Shown here: positions 1 through 12,018 of the stretch, piece by piece | Layout of the letters: every line of letters begins with the position of its first letter | Position numbering within the stretch: position 1 is the stretch's first letter | Assembly: GCA_009767595.1 (NCBI GenBank) | Contig: VSDK01009419.1 | Span: 85,817-149,816 of the forward strand | Direction of reading: 5' to 3' | Origin: Symbiodinium kawagutii | Lineage: Eukaryota; Sar; Dinophyceae; Suessiales; Symbiodiniaceae | Length of the DNA stretch: 64,000 nt | Program-made: the position numbers and the translations under genes | The notes under the pieces: generated by a model | Database searches by the model: none | Told to the model about the DNA's origin: nothing | Seen by the model: only the letters and a program-made list of their open reading frames with translations

Positions 1-177
1 CAGCAGGAGATGTGGATTTGCTGTCCTGGTTGAGTTACAGAATCAGCAGCTCTTGGATTTCTACATTCTTGGAATTCTACCTTGAAAATACCACCTCAAA
101 ATCGTTAATCATCATACCAGTTGATAGCATGAAAATCGGGCTTTGCAGCCTTGTTAAATAGGCAAGGTGTTCGAGCA

Positions 178-230
178 CCACAGTGACACACAGTGACACA
201 CAGTGACACACAGTGACACACACACACACA
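178..230. repeat. ACACAGTG tandem repeat
   Basis: About four copies of an 8-10 bp CACAGTGACA unit run into a short CA tract. The repeat ends just before the acceptor of the first GOGAT exon (AG at 238-239), so it lies at the 3' end of an intron. Confidence 0.85.
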
Positions 231-239
231 GCTTGGCAG

Positions 240-291
240 GAAGGCATCGTCTTTAAGTGCAACATGGAAGTTGGTCGGGATGTTTCCCTTG
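240..291 (+). CDS. GLT1: GOGAT exon 1 in window
   Basis: Encodes EGIVFKCNMEVGRDVSLG, the stretch that in GltD proteins follows the FAD-binding Rossmann region. Acceptor AG at 238-239; GC donor at 292-293. It ends one base into a codon, matching the two bases that open the next exon. Confidence 0.75.
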
Positions 292-1855
292 GCAACTTGT
301 CGATGTTTCACTGTGGAACATTGCATCCATTGTGTAAAAGAGGGTGTCTAATCGACTCAATTAGCTCCGGAGCAGAAAACTTGTGCCAGTAACACACTTG
401 TGATCAGAATTTGCCTCTTTTTTGCAAGGGGAAGTCTCTCTCGTTGTGATTTTTCCAGTACTAACTGTCGTCACAAGCATGGGTTCAGGACGATTCAAAG
501 AAGTCATTTGCAGTGTAGAGATTCCTCTTCGTAGTTTCGGTGTTGTGGATCCGAGGTGATTTGTGCAATAAGAATGATGCAGTGATCATGGCAACGGGTG
601 CCACACAGTGGCGAGACATGCGCAACACTGAGAATCGCCAGTTGGGAAACATCGTTCAGGCACCTGGGAGCTGTGTGGGGGATGCGAATCAATGCACCAA
701 GGGGCCTCCCAAGGGGTCTCCCCCGATCTTTGTTTTCAGCTCGATCCTGTGACAAAGAAGCCATCGAAGCCGAAACGAGAAGAAAATCAGAGCAATCATC
801 TTGAACAATTCCACCGCCCCCGTGTGCAACATTGGCTTTCACACCTTTCTTTCACTTTCTCAACTTCTGACACATGATTTCAGATGATCAGACTATTTCC
901 CATCATTTAAGATAATTTCACCGCTGTTATATTTCAGTATGCTTGAGGGTTACATACCTCTGTGGTGTGGTGTGGGGTCCACTGGTGTCGCAGGCCATGG
1001 ACTTCCTCACAGTTCCTTGGACGTGAGGTTAACAATGACGAGATTATGTATACAATGATTCAGAATATAAAACGGGTTTGAAACATGTTGATAGTATATA
1101 TGATTCAGCAGACTACTAGAAGAAGCAAGACAATGTATTTCCTGTCCTTTTCTTTGAACGACCAAATTCTGTTTGCACAACTACATCAAGGCATATGTGC
1201 CCTGGATGTGCTTTGAAATCGCCGTTCAACTCAACCTACCGTGCACTGTTTCATTGCAGTTGGGCTTGATGTGTCAGTGGGCCGGGTTGATGTGCACTTT
1301 GGGTAATTTCTGATGGATTGAAGAAACAGATCCCAAGGCAACGCAGAAGAAGAACTTGGACACGGAGATGGGTCTCAAGAAGAACGATGTGATGAACTAC
1401 GATGTTCAGGACAAGAGAGTGGCCACTTGTCGCGGTTCTAGAGTAGCAAGAGCGGTCTTGAGATTTTGAACTTGATGGATAAATGGGGTAGAAACATGTT
1501 TATCCCAAATAAGTGGACCAAAACACCAGTCATCACCTCAGCTGCAGACATGTGGGACCTGTGGGACCTGTGGGATCTGTGGGAGCCACTCGTTGATTGG
1601 GACCAGCTGTGAGGTTGTGATCGGAGGTGGTGACACAGCCGTCGATTGCGTTGGTACAGCCATCCGTTCCTCGGCGGATCTCCAGGGGATCTGCGCCCTG
1701 TGAAGCTGATCGGGCGCCATGGCCCCGGCTGACCTCCAAACGGGTCCATGGAACATGGGTCACCAACGGGTCCTCTACAACGACCAGGAAAGGTTTTGAA
1801 GCTCCAGCTGAAGCTGATCAAAGTGCCCAAGCCCTGCTCTGCTGTGTTTTGTCAA

Positions 1856-1887
<32 letters not shown>

Positions 1888-4800
1888 TGTGATTCGTCCA
1901 CATGTATCCATCATAGTAGTCATGAAGGGTCACTACATGCCACCAGCACAAGGGTTTCCATTGAGCTTGAGTTTGGGGTCAGCTTTGAAGTGCCTTCCCT
2001 CCGATAGCCGTGATAGGCTGAGGCAGCCTAGGGAAGCAGGTGGGTGGGACACAGCTTGCAGCCATTCTGTTTCGCAGCGCGGTCGCTGCACTGGCAATCA
2101 ACGGAGGAGCTCTTTTCGAGCTTGTGCATTTCCCTTGGAGTCAGCCTTTTGCGAATCTGTGTGACATCTTCAGCGAACTTGGAAAAACAGAGAGAGCTGA
2201 CGTGTCTGCAGTCAGTGGGCTTGGGAATAGGACATCCTCTATCAGTGCGGTTGCTGCCAATCACACTGGTAGCGGAGCCCCTCAACAGGGGCACACGCTA
2301 TGCCAGCTGCGCAAGAATCGAGTGGGACCAGCCAGGTCTCCAATCAGTTAGCATCCCTCGTGCCCACATTCGATCCATCGAAAGATGACCTTGAGCAATT
2401 CACTCAGAAGGTCGAACTCCTGACAGACGTTTGGCCGCCAAATGAATTCAATGAATTGGTCACCCGCCTTATCCTTGGAACAACAGGATCAGCATTCTCC
2501 AAGCTTCAGCTCAAAAGGGCTTCGCTGATGACTGGTGACTCCAAGGGAGTCAAAGAACTAATCAGTGTCCTTGGAGGGCACTGGGGAAAGGTGAGCCTAG
2601 AGAAAAGATACGAGGCGGCAGAGAAAGCGATGTTCCGTTTGCAGCAGAAGGGGGATGAGTCGAACGACTCTTACTTAGCCCGCGCTGATGTGGCATGGAC
2701 TGAACTTCTCTCGAAGGGGACAACTTTGGAAGAACTCCAGGCATACGTGACCCTAAGGGGTTCCCAACTGTCTTCGGATGATAAGAAGAGAGTCATCCTA
2801 GAAAGCGAAACTGGAACATCAGGCACCCTGACGATCGACCAAGTTGGAAAAGCCATCAGAATGTTAGGAGCCGGATTTTTCCACGACATGACTGGAGCAA
2901 AGAGGACTAAAGGCAAGATTTACGAGAATTCAGCTCTGTTCATGGAGGACACCGAGGAACCGGAACAGGCCAACGTCACTCAGGAAGAGGATTGGAATGA
3001 GGAAGACTGGATAGCCCAGTTGCTTGAGGAAGGAGATGAGGATGCAGCATTCATCTCAGAGTATGAAGCAGCAATCACAGATACCGTGCAGGAGGACCAG
3101 GACCTCTCAGCAGCCTTGACCGCGTACACCGAAGCCAGGATGAGACTCAATGCGAAGGTGCGCAACAGAGGCTTCTGGCCCAACCATGGGACAGGAGGAT
3201 CATCGTCAAAGGGAAAAGGAAAAGCAAAAGGAAAGGGAAAGGGGTTCCAGAAGGGAGGCCGCAAGAGTCTCCAGCAGAGAATCATGGAGAGCACATGTCG
3301 AATCTGTGGCCGCCGCGGACACTGGAAAGCCGAATGCCCAGACCGAAACAAGGGCACCAGCCAAGCATCCAGCTCGGCTATGAGCACCGCAGCCGTCACA
3401 ACGTGTTCCGAGGGCAATCATCCAGATTACCTGCACATGGAATTCCTTCGCATACCTGAAGTTGAGGATCAGCCCATCGACGAACCTAGGAAGCATGTAC
3501 TTCATGTCACATGGGGTCAATCATCGAGCATGAGTTTCCGTAGGAGGATTAGATTAGGGGTCAATCCTTCACAAGAATCATGTGGACCATCCGTCGTGCC
3601 CAGGAGTGACCAGGAAGCACCCCTGAGCTTGACAGCGCAACCAGCCGCTGTCCCAATGCCTCGCAGTGTTCTCCCATCAGTGGAGACAGTTTTGCTAACC
3701 ACCGAGGGGTCGATGGGGATTCTGGATACAGGTGCGACCAAATCTGTTGTTGGTAGCAACCAAGTGCCAGAGTTGTTGCGAAGCCTGGATCCCAAGACCC
3801 GGCAACGTGTGCGACGTTGTCAATGCAACGTCACCTTCCGATTCGGAAACCAAGGCACTTTAGACAGTGCACATGCCCTTGTTGTTCCAATAGGACAGCT
3901 AGGATTGAAAATCGCCATTGTTCCCGGATCCACCCCGTTGTTGTTATCCAACACGTTGTTGCGCACACTCCACATGACGATTAACACTCACGATCATACA
4001 ATGTACAGTCCAATTCTCAACAAACAAATTCCACTTCATGCCAGCAACAAGGGATTGTTCTTGGTAGATCTCAATGACCTTGTGAGCCATCATCCCAGGG
4101 TCAAGTGCGAAGCCATATCCGAAACATTCACAGCGAGTGAGTGTCAGCAAAATAGAGCAGCCGAAGTCACATCGTCGACAGCCAAATCAGTGTTGCAGGC
4201 AACAGGTTCACCAGGTTCAGCCACTGCACCAGGATCTCTCGAGGCGACAGGTTCACCAGGTCCGAGTGTCATGTCAGCCACTGCACCAGAATCTCTCGAG
4301 GCAACAGGTTCACCAGGTCATGATGCCACAGCACTTCCAGCCACGCATCATTCAAAGATCACCACGTCAACTGAAAAGCTGTCGCAGTGTAGCCTCTCAG
4401 AAGTGAAAAGCACCTCGCATCCACACCAAGAATCTTCAGTGAAGCAACATGTCCGACCCAGCCAGCCTTGCGAGCCGTCTCGAACGCCTCCAGATTCATC
4501 AGGACGAGACGTCAATCATGGAGCTCGAGAACTTTCGATGGCTCACCACGGCGGAGATGGGACAGGAGCTGATCACCTTCGGGAAGGCCCATCATGGAGA
4601 GAGCCTCAACCACGTCTGGACGAATCACAGAGACTGGGTGAAGTACATGCTCCGTCGATTTCCCACCTCGACCAAGGTGGAACACCAGAAGCTGTTCATC
4701 TATGTGGACCGCATGGTCGAGCTGGAGGAAGCCCAAGCAGGCCTTGTGGAAGTGGAAACCGACGAGGAGGACCAGATCGAAGCCGCCATCGCAGAGCAGA

Positions 4801-7800
4801 ATCGTGGCAAGGGAGCTGGGAAGTCATCCCACAAGGGAAAGAAGACCTCGGCGGAGAGTTCGGCCGCCAAGGCCAAAGCAACTCCCAAGGCCAGAGCCCG
4901 TCTCATGGAAGAGACCGACGACTGGGAAGTTGCCAGCTCAGTGCCACCGGAGACCATCGTCGAGAACGAAAACGTTCAAGCACTCCAGCAGCGCATGCTG
5001 CACATGGAGAATGCACTCACTGAGTGGATCCGCCACATCCAGGAGCGCAACCCGTGAGCCCGGAAACTGAGTGGCTAGACATGCAAGGACGATGTCTGGC
5101 AGGAGATGTCAACCAAGAGAGCGAAGACATGATCAACTCCACAACAGTGCAACAATCACTTCAACACAAGTTCAACAACCTTGTCAAAACCATTCAACAG
5201 GAGCTGGAAGAAGTGAGAAACATTCATGGAAACCACCAAGGGCGAGTGAATCATGTGTTGGAGGTGTTCTGTCATCAAGAGAGCGAGCTCACGAAACAGA
5301 TCAACAACCTTGGCCACCGTGGGCAACGTCACACATTTCAAGATGGTGACCTCTCCAGCCAGGATGGTAGAAAACAGCTGTTCATAACATTGGTAAGAAG
5401 CAGTCCTCGACATATTTGGTATAGTCCAACATGCGCGCCATGGAGCAGTTGGAACCAATTCAATGAAACAAAATCTGAAGAGATGTACCATCAGGTTCAT
5501 GACAACCGAATGCAGAACCTGTATCAACTTGCTCTAGGAATCGTTTTGCTTCGTTTTCAGATTGAGAAGGGCAACCACCTTCACTGGGAGCAACCTAGGA
5601 GATCCCTCATGTTTCGCACTCCTTTGCTGCGAGAGTTGTTCATTCGAACCAGTGAAGCTCATTTCGACATGTGCAACATTGGACAGCTGCGAGATCCGGA
5701 GACCCAGAAGCTGTATCTCAAAGGAATGTCCGTGAGAACAACCTCTCCCGGCATGCTGCAGCTGCTGCATGGACGTCACTGCAATCACCAACATGATCAT
5801 CAACCACTGGAGGGTCAGGTCAAAGTCAAAGGGGTACGAATGAGTCGCACCGAGTACTCGGAACGATACCCCCGAAAACTAGCCAGGTACCTTGCAAAGG
5901 GGTTGACTAGTTTGAGCATCCATCGAGGTAGCAATTGTCCATTGCCAAATGTTAATGCTGTGATTGCCGATGTCCCCGCAACAGCAGTCAAGCGAGCTCG
6001 ACTGAACAATGCAAAGGACAGTCGATCGCTGCCCGCATCGTTGGTAGATCCCAGTGCGTTGCTTCCGAAGCGACGCCGAATCAGTGGCAAAAGCACGGAA
6101 GATGAACATGAAACAATCATGAATGAATATCAAGATGTCATTAACACGATCACACGAGCAGCTCCACGAGTAGGAAAATTCACCATCACAGACCCAAACG
6201 TGCTACAGAGATTGCAATTCTTGTTCCCAGAGAAATCCATCAAGAAAGTACTTGCTTGTAAAGGGACAGAGAGACACATGACACCATCCCCTCAGATCAC
6301 TGCCGAAGAAGCCCCCTTTAGGAGATCCATAGCAGTACTCAGAGGAAATCAACATATCAAGGTAGAGGAGCACTGGGAGAATTGGCAATACCTATCAAAG
6401 CGACAAATCATTCGTAACTTTCATCCGTGCTACCTTCATATAACAATGTATGCGGCTAATCCACCAGTGGTCACCCCAAGACTCGAGGGTGTGACGCCAA
6501 GTTCCAGAGAAGCCACACCTGAACCAGAAGAGTTCAGTGAGTCTGCCATGTCTGAACCAGCGCAATCCAAGGCACCGGATGTGCCACATGCACGTCATGC
6601 TGCTTTCAGCCGTGCAGACTCGGAGGCGACCAGGACTCCACCGGAGGCCGTGCCAATGTCTGTGTCACAAATTGATTCGGAGAGCAATCTTCATGGACCA
6701 AGGTTTTTGAGTCTTTCCAAGCAGGATCGTCAAACCATCATTCGAATGCATAAGAACTTAGGTCATCCTTCAGCACAACACCTAAGTCAGATCCTCCGAC
6801 AGAAGGAGTATCCCACGACATGGTCCCAAGGAGTTCTGGATATGCAGTGTTCCGTATGCCAAGCTCGCCGGCGACCGACAATTGCACGTCCAGCTACGTT
6901 GAAACATGAGCTTGATTTCTGTGACAAAGTATCAATGGATGGAGTAACATGGACAAATCAGGCAGGGCAAAACTTCCATTTCTATCACTATGTTGATCAT
7001 GGCACCAGCTACCAAACCGCAATGATAGCACCCAACCGTGCCGATGATGCAAAAGCAAAATTCGTAACTGGATGGCTTAGTTGGGCAGGACCTCCAAATG
7101 AGCTGAAGGTGGACTCAGCAACGGAATTCACATCCGATGCATTTAAAGAGTTCATTCAGAGCTTGAATGTCAAATGCTCTGTAGCTCCACCGCAGGCACA
7201 CTGGCAGTTAGGCAAGAGTGAGCGCCATGGCATGATTCTCCAGGAGATGTTGTCCAAATATGAATATGATCATCCCATCACAAGCTATCCCGAACTTCAG
7301 GAGGCACTCTCCCAATGCACCAGTGCCAAGAACTCATGTAGCCTACGAGCCGGGTATTCACCAGAGATGTTGGTTTTTGGCAAAGGGCTAAGGGTTCCAG
7401 GATCAATCACGAGTGATGAAGAAACATCGGCGCACCTCTTAGCATCCAGTGAGTCCGGAAGTGGGATCCAGTTTCGTCAGCTCCTTGCCAAGAGAGAAGC
7501 AGCTAGGAAGGCTTTTTATGCCGCAGACAACAACATGGCCATCCGTAGGGCCGTCCTCCGGCGAGAAAGGCCTCATCGGGGATTCTATCAAGAAGGTGAA
7601 TGGATCATGTACTGGAAAGAGGCACTGCCAAAGGGATCATGGAAAGGACCAGCGAAGGTAATCAAACAAGAAGAAAACCAGTCTGTGTTTTGTGTACACA
7701 TGGGAACGATGATCAGAGTAGCCCCGGAACATGTTAGGCCAGTCAGCGCATTGGAGTCCAGCTGGATTCCGAAGGAGGATCCGGAGCGAAGAATAGGAGA

Positions 7801-10800
7801 TGAGGATTTGGCAGGGCATCCCATCAGTGGTCACGAAACACCACCACTCGCCATCCAAGCAGATACCATACCAGGAGATATTCCCACTGAACATCAAGTA
7901 AATTCCAATTCACATCCAAGCCAGCCATCAGCCCCATCAATCATCATCAACGAAGAAAGTCAAGAAGCTCCACAGGGAACCTCTCCATATGCATCGAATA
8001 GTTCTGAGCAGCCAGATGGGGAGCCTGAGTCGAACAGTGCACCAGTTCCGTCCTCAGACCCAAACGGTCTCGATGTTCCCGTGCCATCCGATGACGAACT
8101 TGTGTGCGACCATCTCCTCTGTGTTGATGACCAAGCCATCCATCCACACGGTACATATGATTCCAACCACTATGCATGGAGGATGGAGTATGAATGTAGT
8201 CCCCAGGAAGCTGAGCTGATCCAAGACAATCCTGATGCACTCATATGGTTGACAAGCGATGCTAAGAAGAATAGGAGCGAAGTAAAACTTAGTACACTCA
8301 CCAATGAAGAAAGGGAGGAATTCGAAATGGCAAAAGTCAAAGAAATAAACAGTTGGATGCACACTGGTACTGTGAGCAAGATCATGCGGGATAAACTCTC
8401 TCCCGAGCAAATCCTCCGTTGCAGGTGGATTTGTACATGGAAGCCAATCACTGATCCCCACGAACAGAAGATCCAAGGGAGAAATAGGAAGGCGAAGGCA
8501 CGCCTTGTGGTGTTGGGATACCTTGACCCCGATATCGAAAACATACCTAGAGATAGTCCAACATTGAGCAAGAGTGCTCGAATGCTCATCCTTCAACTCA
8601 TTGCATCCATGGGCTGGGATTTAATGTCGTTTGATGTTAAATCGGCTTTTCTCCAAGGCAAGCCCCAGGAGGGCAGGGTGATAGGTCTCGATCCAGTCCC
8701 CGAGCTCGCCCGAGCAGTAGGAATAGGCCCTAATGAAGTGTGTAGACTGGACAAGTCTGCATACGGTCTCATAGATGCTCCATTCCTATGGCACAAGGAA
8801 CTTGATAGCGCCCTACGTTCCCTCCATTTCCAGCCAGCCCCATTTGATCCCTGCACATATATCCTCTACAAGCCCGGTTCAACCAGGCCATCTGGGATCT
8901 TAGGGGTCCACGTAGACGACGGCCTCTGCGGAGGTGATACCTACTTTAGGCAACAGCTGGATCGTTTGGAACAAAAGTATGCCTTCGGAAGCAAAGAGAA
9001 AGGATCATTCGTGTTCACCGGCATCCAACTTCATCAACAGGACAACAAAGCCATCACACTGTCCCAGGAAAAATATGTCACCAAAATCGAGCCAATCCAT
9101 ATTCCACATCATCGAAAGAACAACAAGGAACAACCAATCAACGGTCAAGAAAGACAGCAACTGCGTGCTTTGATAGGTTCCCTTCAATATGCATCAACAA
9201 ACACTCGACCTGACCTTGCGAGTCGACTAAGTTTCCTTCAGAGCGAAATCAACCGAGCAACCATCGAAACTTTGTTCGAGGCAAACCGTACACTTCACGA
9301 GGCCAAGAAATACAAAGACACAACCATCACCATCCAACCAATACCAATTTCTCAACTTCGGTTCCTTGCATTCTCAGATGCCTCTTTTTCATCAGCGAAG
9401 CAGCCGGATTCACACACAGGATCAATCATCATGGCCACCCATGCCAACATCATCAACAACGAGATGTGTAGTGTTAGTCCCATTGTGTGGGGAAGCAAGA
9501 AAATACAGAAGGTAGTGGTCAGCACCTTGGCAGCCGAAACGATGTCCCTCAACACAACACTGGACCAACTCTCATGGGTCCGTTTGTTTTGGGGATGGCT
9601 CCTCAACCCAGGAAGCCAGTGGAAGCGCCCGAAGGAGACACTTGAGCAATTGCCACCATCAGTCGCTGTGCCCCCGATGAAACTAGGAGATGACATAGCA
9701 GTGACAGACTGCAAAAGTTTGTATGACCTTGTGACACGCCATGCACCCCCCAATTGTCTAGAATACAGAACCCAACTTCAAGCAAGATCCATCAAAGACA
9801 TGTTGGCAGAAGGGGCAGTGTTGAGGTGGGTTCACTCGGGAGCCCAACTAGCAGATAGTCTTACCAAAGTGATGCAAAACCATTTCCTACGTCACACGCT
9901 GCGCATTGGCCAGTACATGCTTCATGATGAGAGCAAAGTTCTCAAGGAGAGAGCCACTACTCGAAACCGAGTCAAATGGTTATCACAGAGTTCAGCAAAA
10001 CAGTAAACACTGATTTTTGGGAGTGTGATTCGTCCACATGTATCCATCATAGTAGTCATGAAGGGTCACTACATGCCACCAGCACAAGGGTTTCCATTGA
10101 GCTTGAGTTTGGGGTCAGCTTTGAAGTGCCTTCCCTCCGATAGCCGTGATAGGCTGAGGCAGCCTAGGGAAGCAGGTGGGTGGGACACAGCTTGCAGCCA
10201 TTCTGTTTCGCAGCGCGGTCGCTGCACTGGCAATCAACGGAGGAGCTCTTTTCGAGCTTGTGCATTTCCCTTGGAATCAGCCTTTTGCGAATCTGTGTGA
10301 CATCTTCAGCGAACTTGGAAAAACAGAGAGAGCTGACGTGTCTGCAGTCAGTGGGCTTGGGAATAGGACATCCTCTATCAGTGCGGTTGCTGCCAATCAC
10401 AATATATATATATATATATATCGGACCAATATAATGTTCATTTGTAGCATTTGATATACATATACATATACAGATATATAGCATACAATATGTGTAAAGA
10501 TTATATATATATATATATACATATTCAGATACAAACTACGTATCATGTTTATATTTCAGTTTATTTCTAGACATGAATCTAAGTCCTCTGCACCAAAGGC
10601 TTGGGTGCCAAGAGCGTCCTGCAGTTTTCGCGCCGTGATGAAGCGCCCGAAGGCACTGAGATTCAGATTCTGTCAGGCTGTGTTGATAGTTTAGGAAGGG
10701 TGCAACATGGTGCAACACCGTGCGCTTGGAGGTAGACAGAATTGTGAGATCACAGGATTCGTTGGCTGCTTTGATTAACTTTGATTTCTGTATCAAGAGT

Positions 10801-11057
10801 GGACCCACTTGTTATCTTCGCAGCTTGGTGTGACATATGAGCTTATCGAAGCTTCTTCATTTCGTTAGGCAGATCGAAGCACACTCCGTGGCCTTGCTGG
10901 GCGGACCGTTGGTGGGATTATGCATGGAGCATGCGTGGATGGTGGTGTGCCCTGCAGATGGTTTCGATTCTGGCCATTTCGCGCTTCTTGAGAAAGGGTT
11001 TCATTTTTGGGTTGCTACTATTTGCTCTCCTTCTTCTTTTTCTTTTTTTCTTGTTAC

Positions 11058-11115
<58 letters not shown>

Positions 11116-11987
11116 AGACTGTCAACACGCCAATGTCGTTCACTTGCAGATTGAACATACCTTGCAGGACACTTACCGAGTCGACTACGCGCACTCTGAA
11201 GGGGCAGCGGCTCTGGGCCGCGACCCACGTGAATACCTGGTGCAGACCAAGAGCTTCAGAGCAAGTGCCAAGGACAAAGATGGGAGCACTTTGAGAGCAC
11301 TTTGAGAGCACTTTGAGAGCACTTTGAGAGTGCTGTGAGAGCAATTTGATAGAGATAGGGATGGAGAGATAGAGCGAGAAAGAATAGAAGAGAATAGAAG
11401 AAAAAGAGGAAAAGAGGAGAGGGAGATTTCTCACTAGACTTCAGAAGGAGACCCCTCCAAGCCTTGCCTCTAGGACCCCTCAAAGGTTGGCGCCGTTGTG
11501 GCAGCGAAGCTGACCCCGGCTGGAAAGGACGGGTATCAGAGCGTGCCTGTTGTTTGCAGCGGCAAATTTCAGGGACGCCTCGGTGGCGCCCTTGTGATTC
11601 GTAGAATGTTTGCATTCGAAAGACGGGATTTCTCCACTTTTTCAAGACACACTGAACATGGAGAAATGAGAAAAGAAGAGAACAAAGAGGAAACTGAGAG
11701 AACAATTCAAAGCACTTTTCCTCAGGCTTTCTGAAGTTTCTTTCCTCTTGAGTTTTCCTCTTGTGATCGAAGAAACTCTGAAGTCTCATGGCGGCGAGGA
11801 GATGGGCCTGGTGGATTACCCTGCAGAGTTGGTGATTTTAGCCATGGGCTTCACGGGTCCGGACAAGGTGGGGCCCCGGACGGCACGTCCGGGGTGTGTT
11901 AGCTCTTTTCGGAAAGCGAAGTGATAAAATGAATCGCAGAATTAGAATAACATAAAGATATAGAAAGAAAGAAAGAGAGAGAGAGAG

Positions 11988-12018
<31 letters not shown>

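Larger units (their letters stand above)
1888..10401 (+). mobile_element. Complete Ty1/copia-type LTR retrotransposon, 8514 bp
   Basis: Two 378-bp direct LTRs (1888-2265 and 10024-10401) differ only at 2140 (G) versus 10276 (A). Each starts TGTGATT and ends AATCACA, a 7-bp terminal inverted repeat with TG...CA ends. The interior order is zinc knuckle, protease, integrase, reverse transcriptase, RNase H, which is the copia order. All catalytic residues examined are present. The only breaks are a TGA between the Gag-protease and Pol frames and an overlapping ORF in another frame. The element sits on the same strand as GOGAT, in its fifth intron. Target-site duplication cannot be fixed because both flanks are TA repeat: 4 or 6 bp match, 5 bp do not. 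One LTR difference in 378 bp points to a recent insertion. Gag and Pol look like the abundant dinoflagellate copia family. Confidence 0.95.

Noticed and set aside
976-993. Extending the AMDFLT microexon upstream to include GVHW
   Set aside because: GVHW is out of frame by 8 bases with no possible intron; exon 2 already supplies the preceding residues (..GNIVQ).
4449-5023. Reading the Gag frame as functional protein to its TGA
   Set aside because: The Gly/Ser/Arg-rich composition looks like an off-frame translation; the +1 frame over the same bases is clearly more protein-like.
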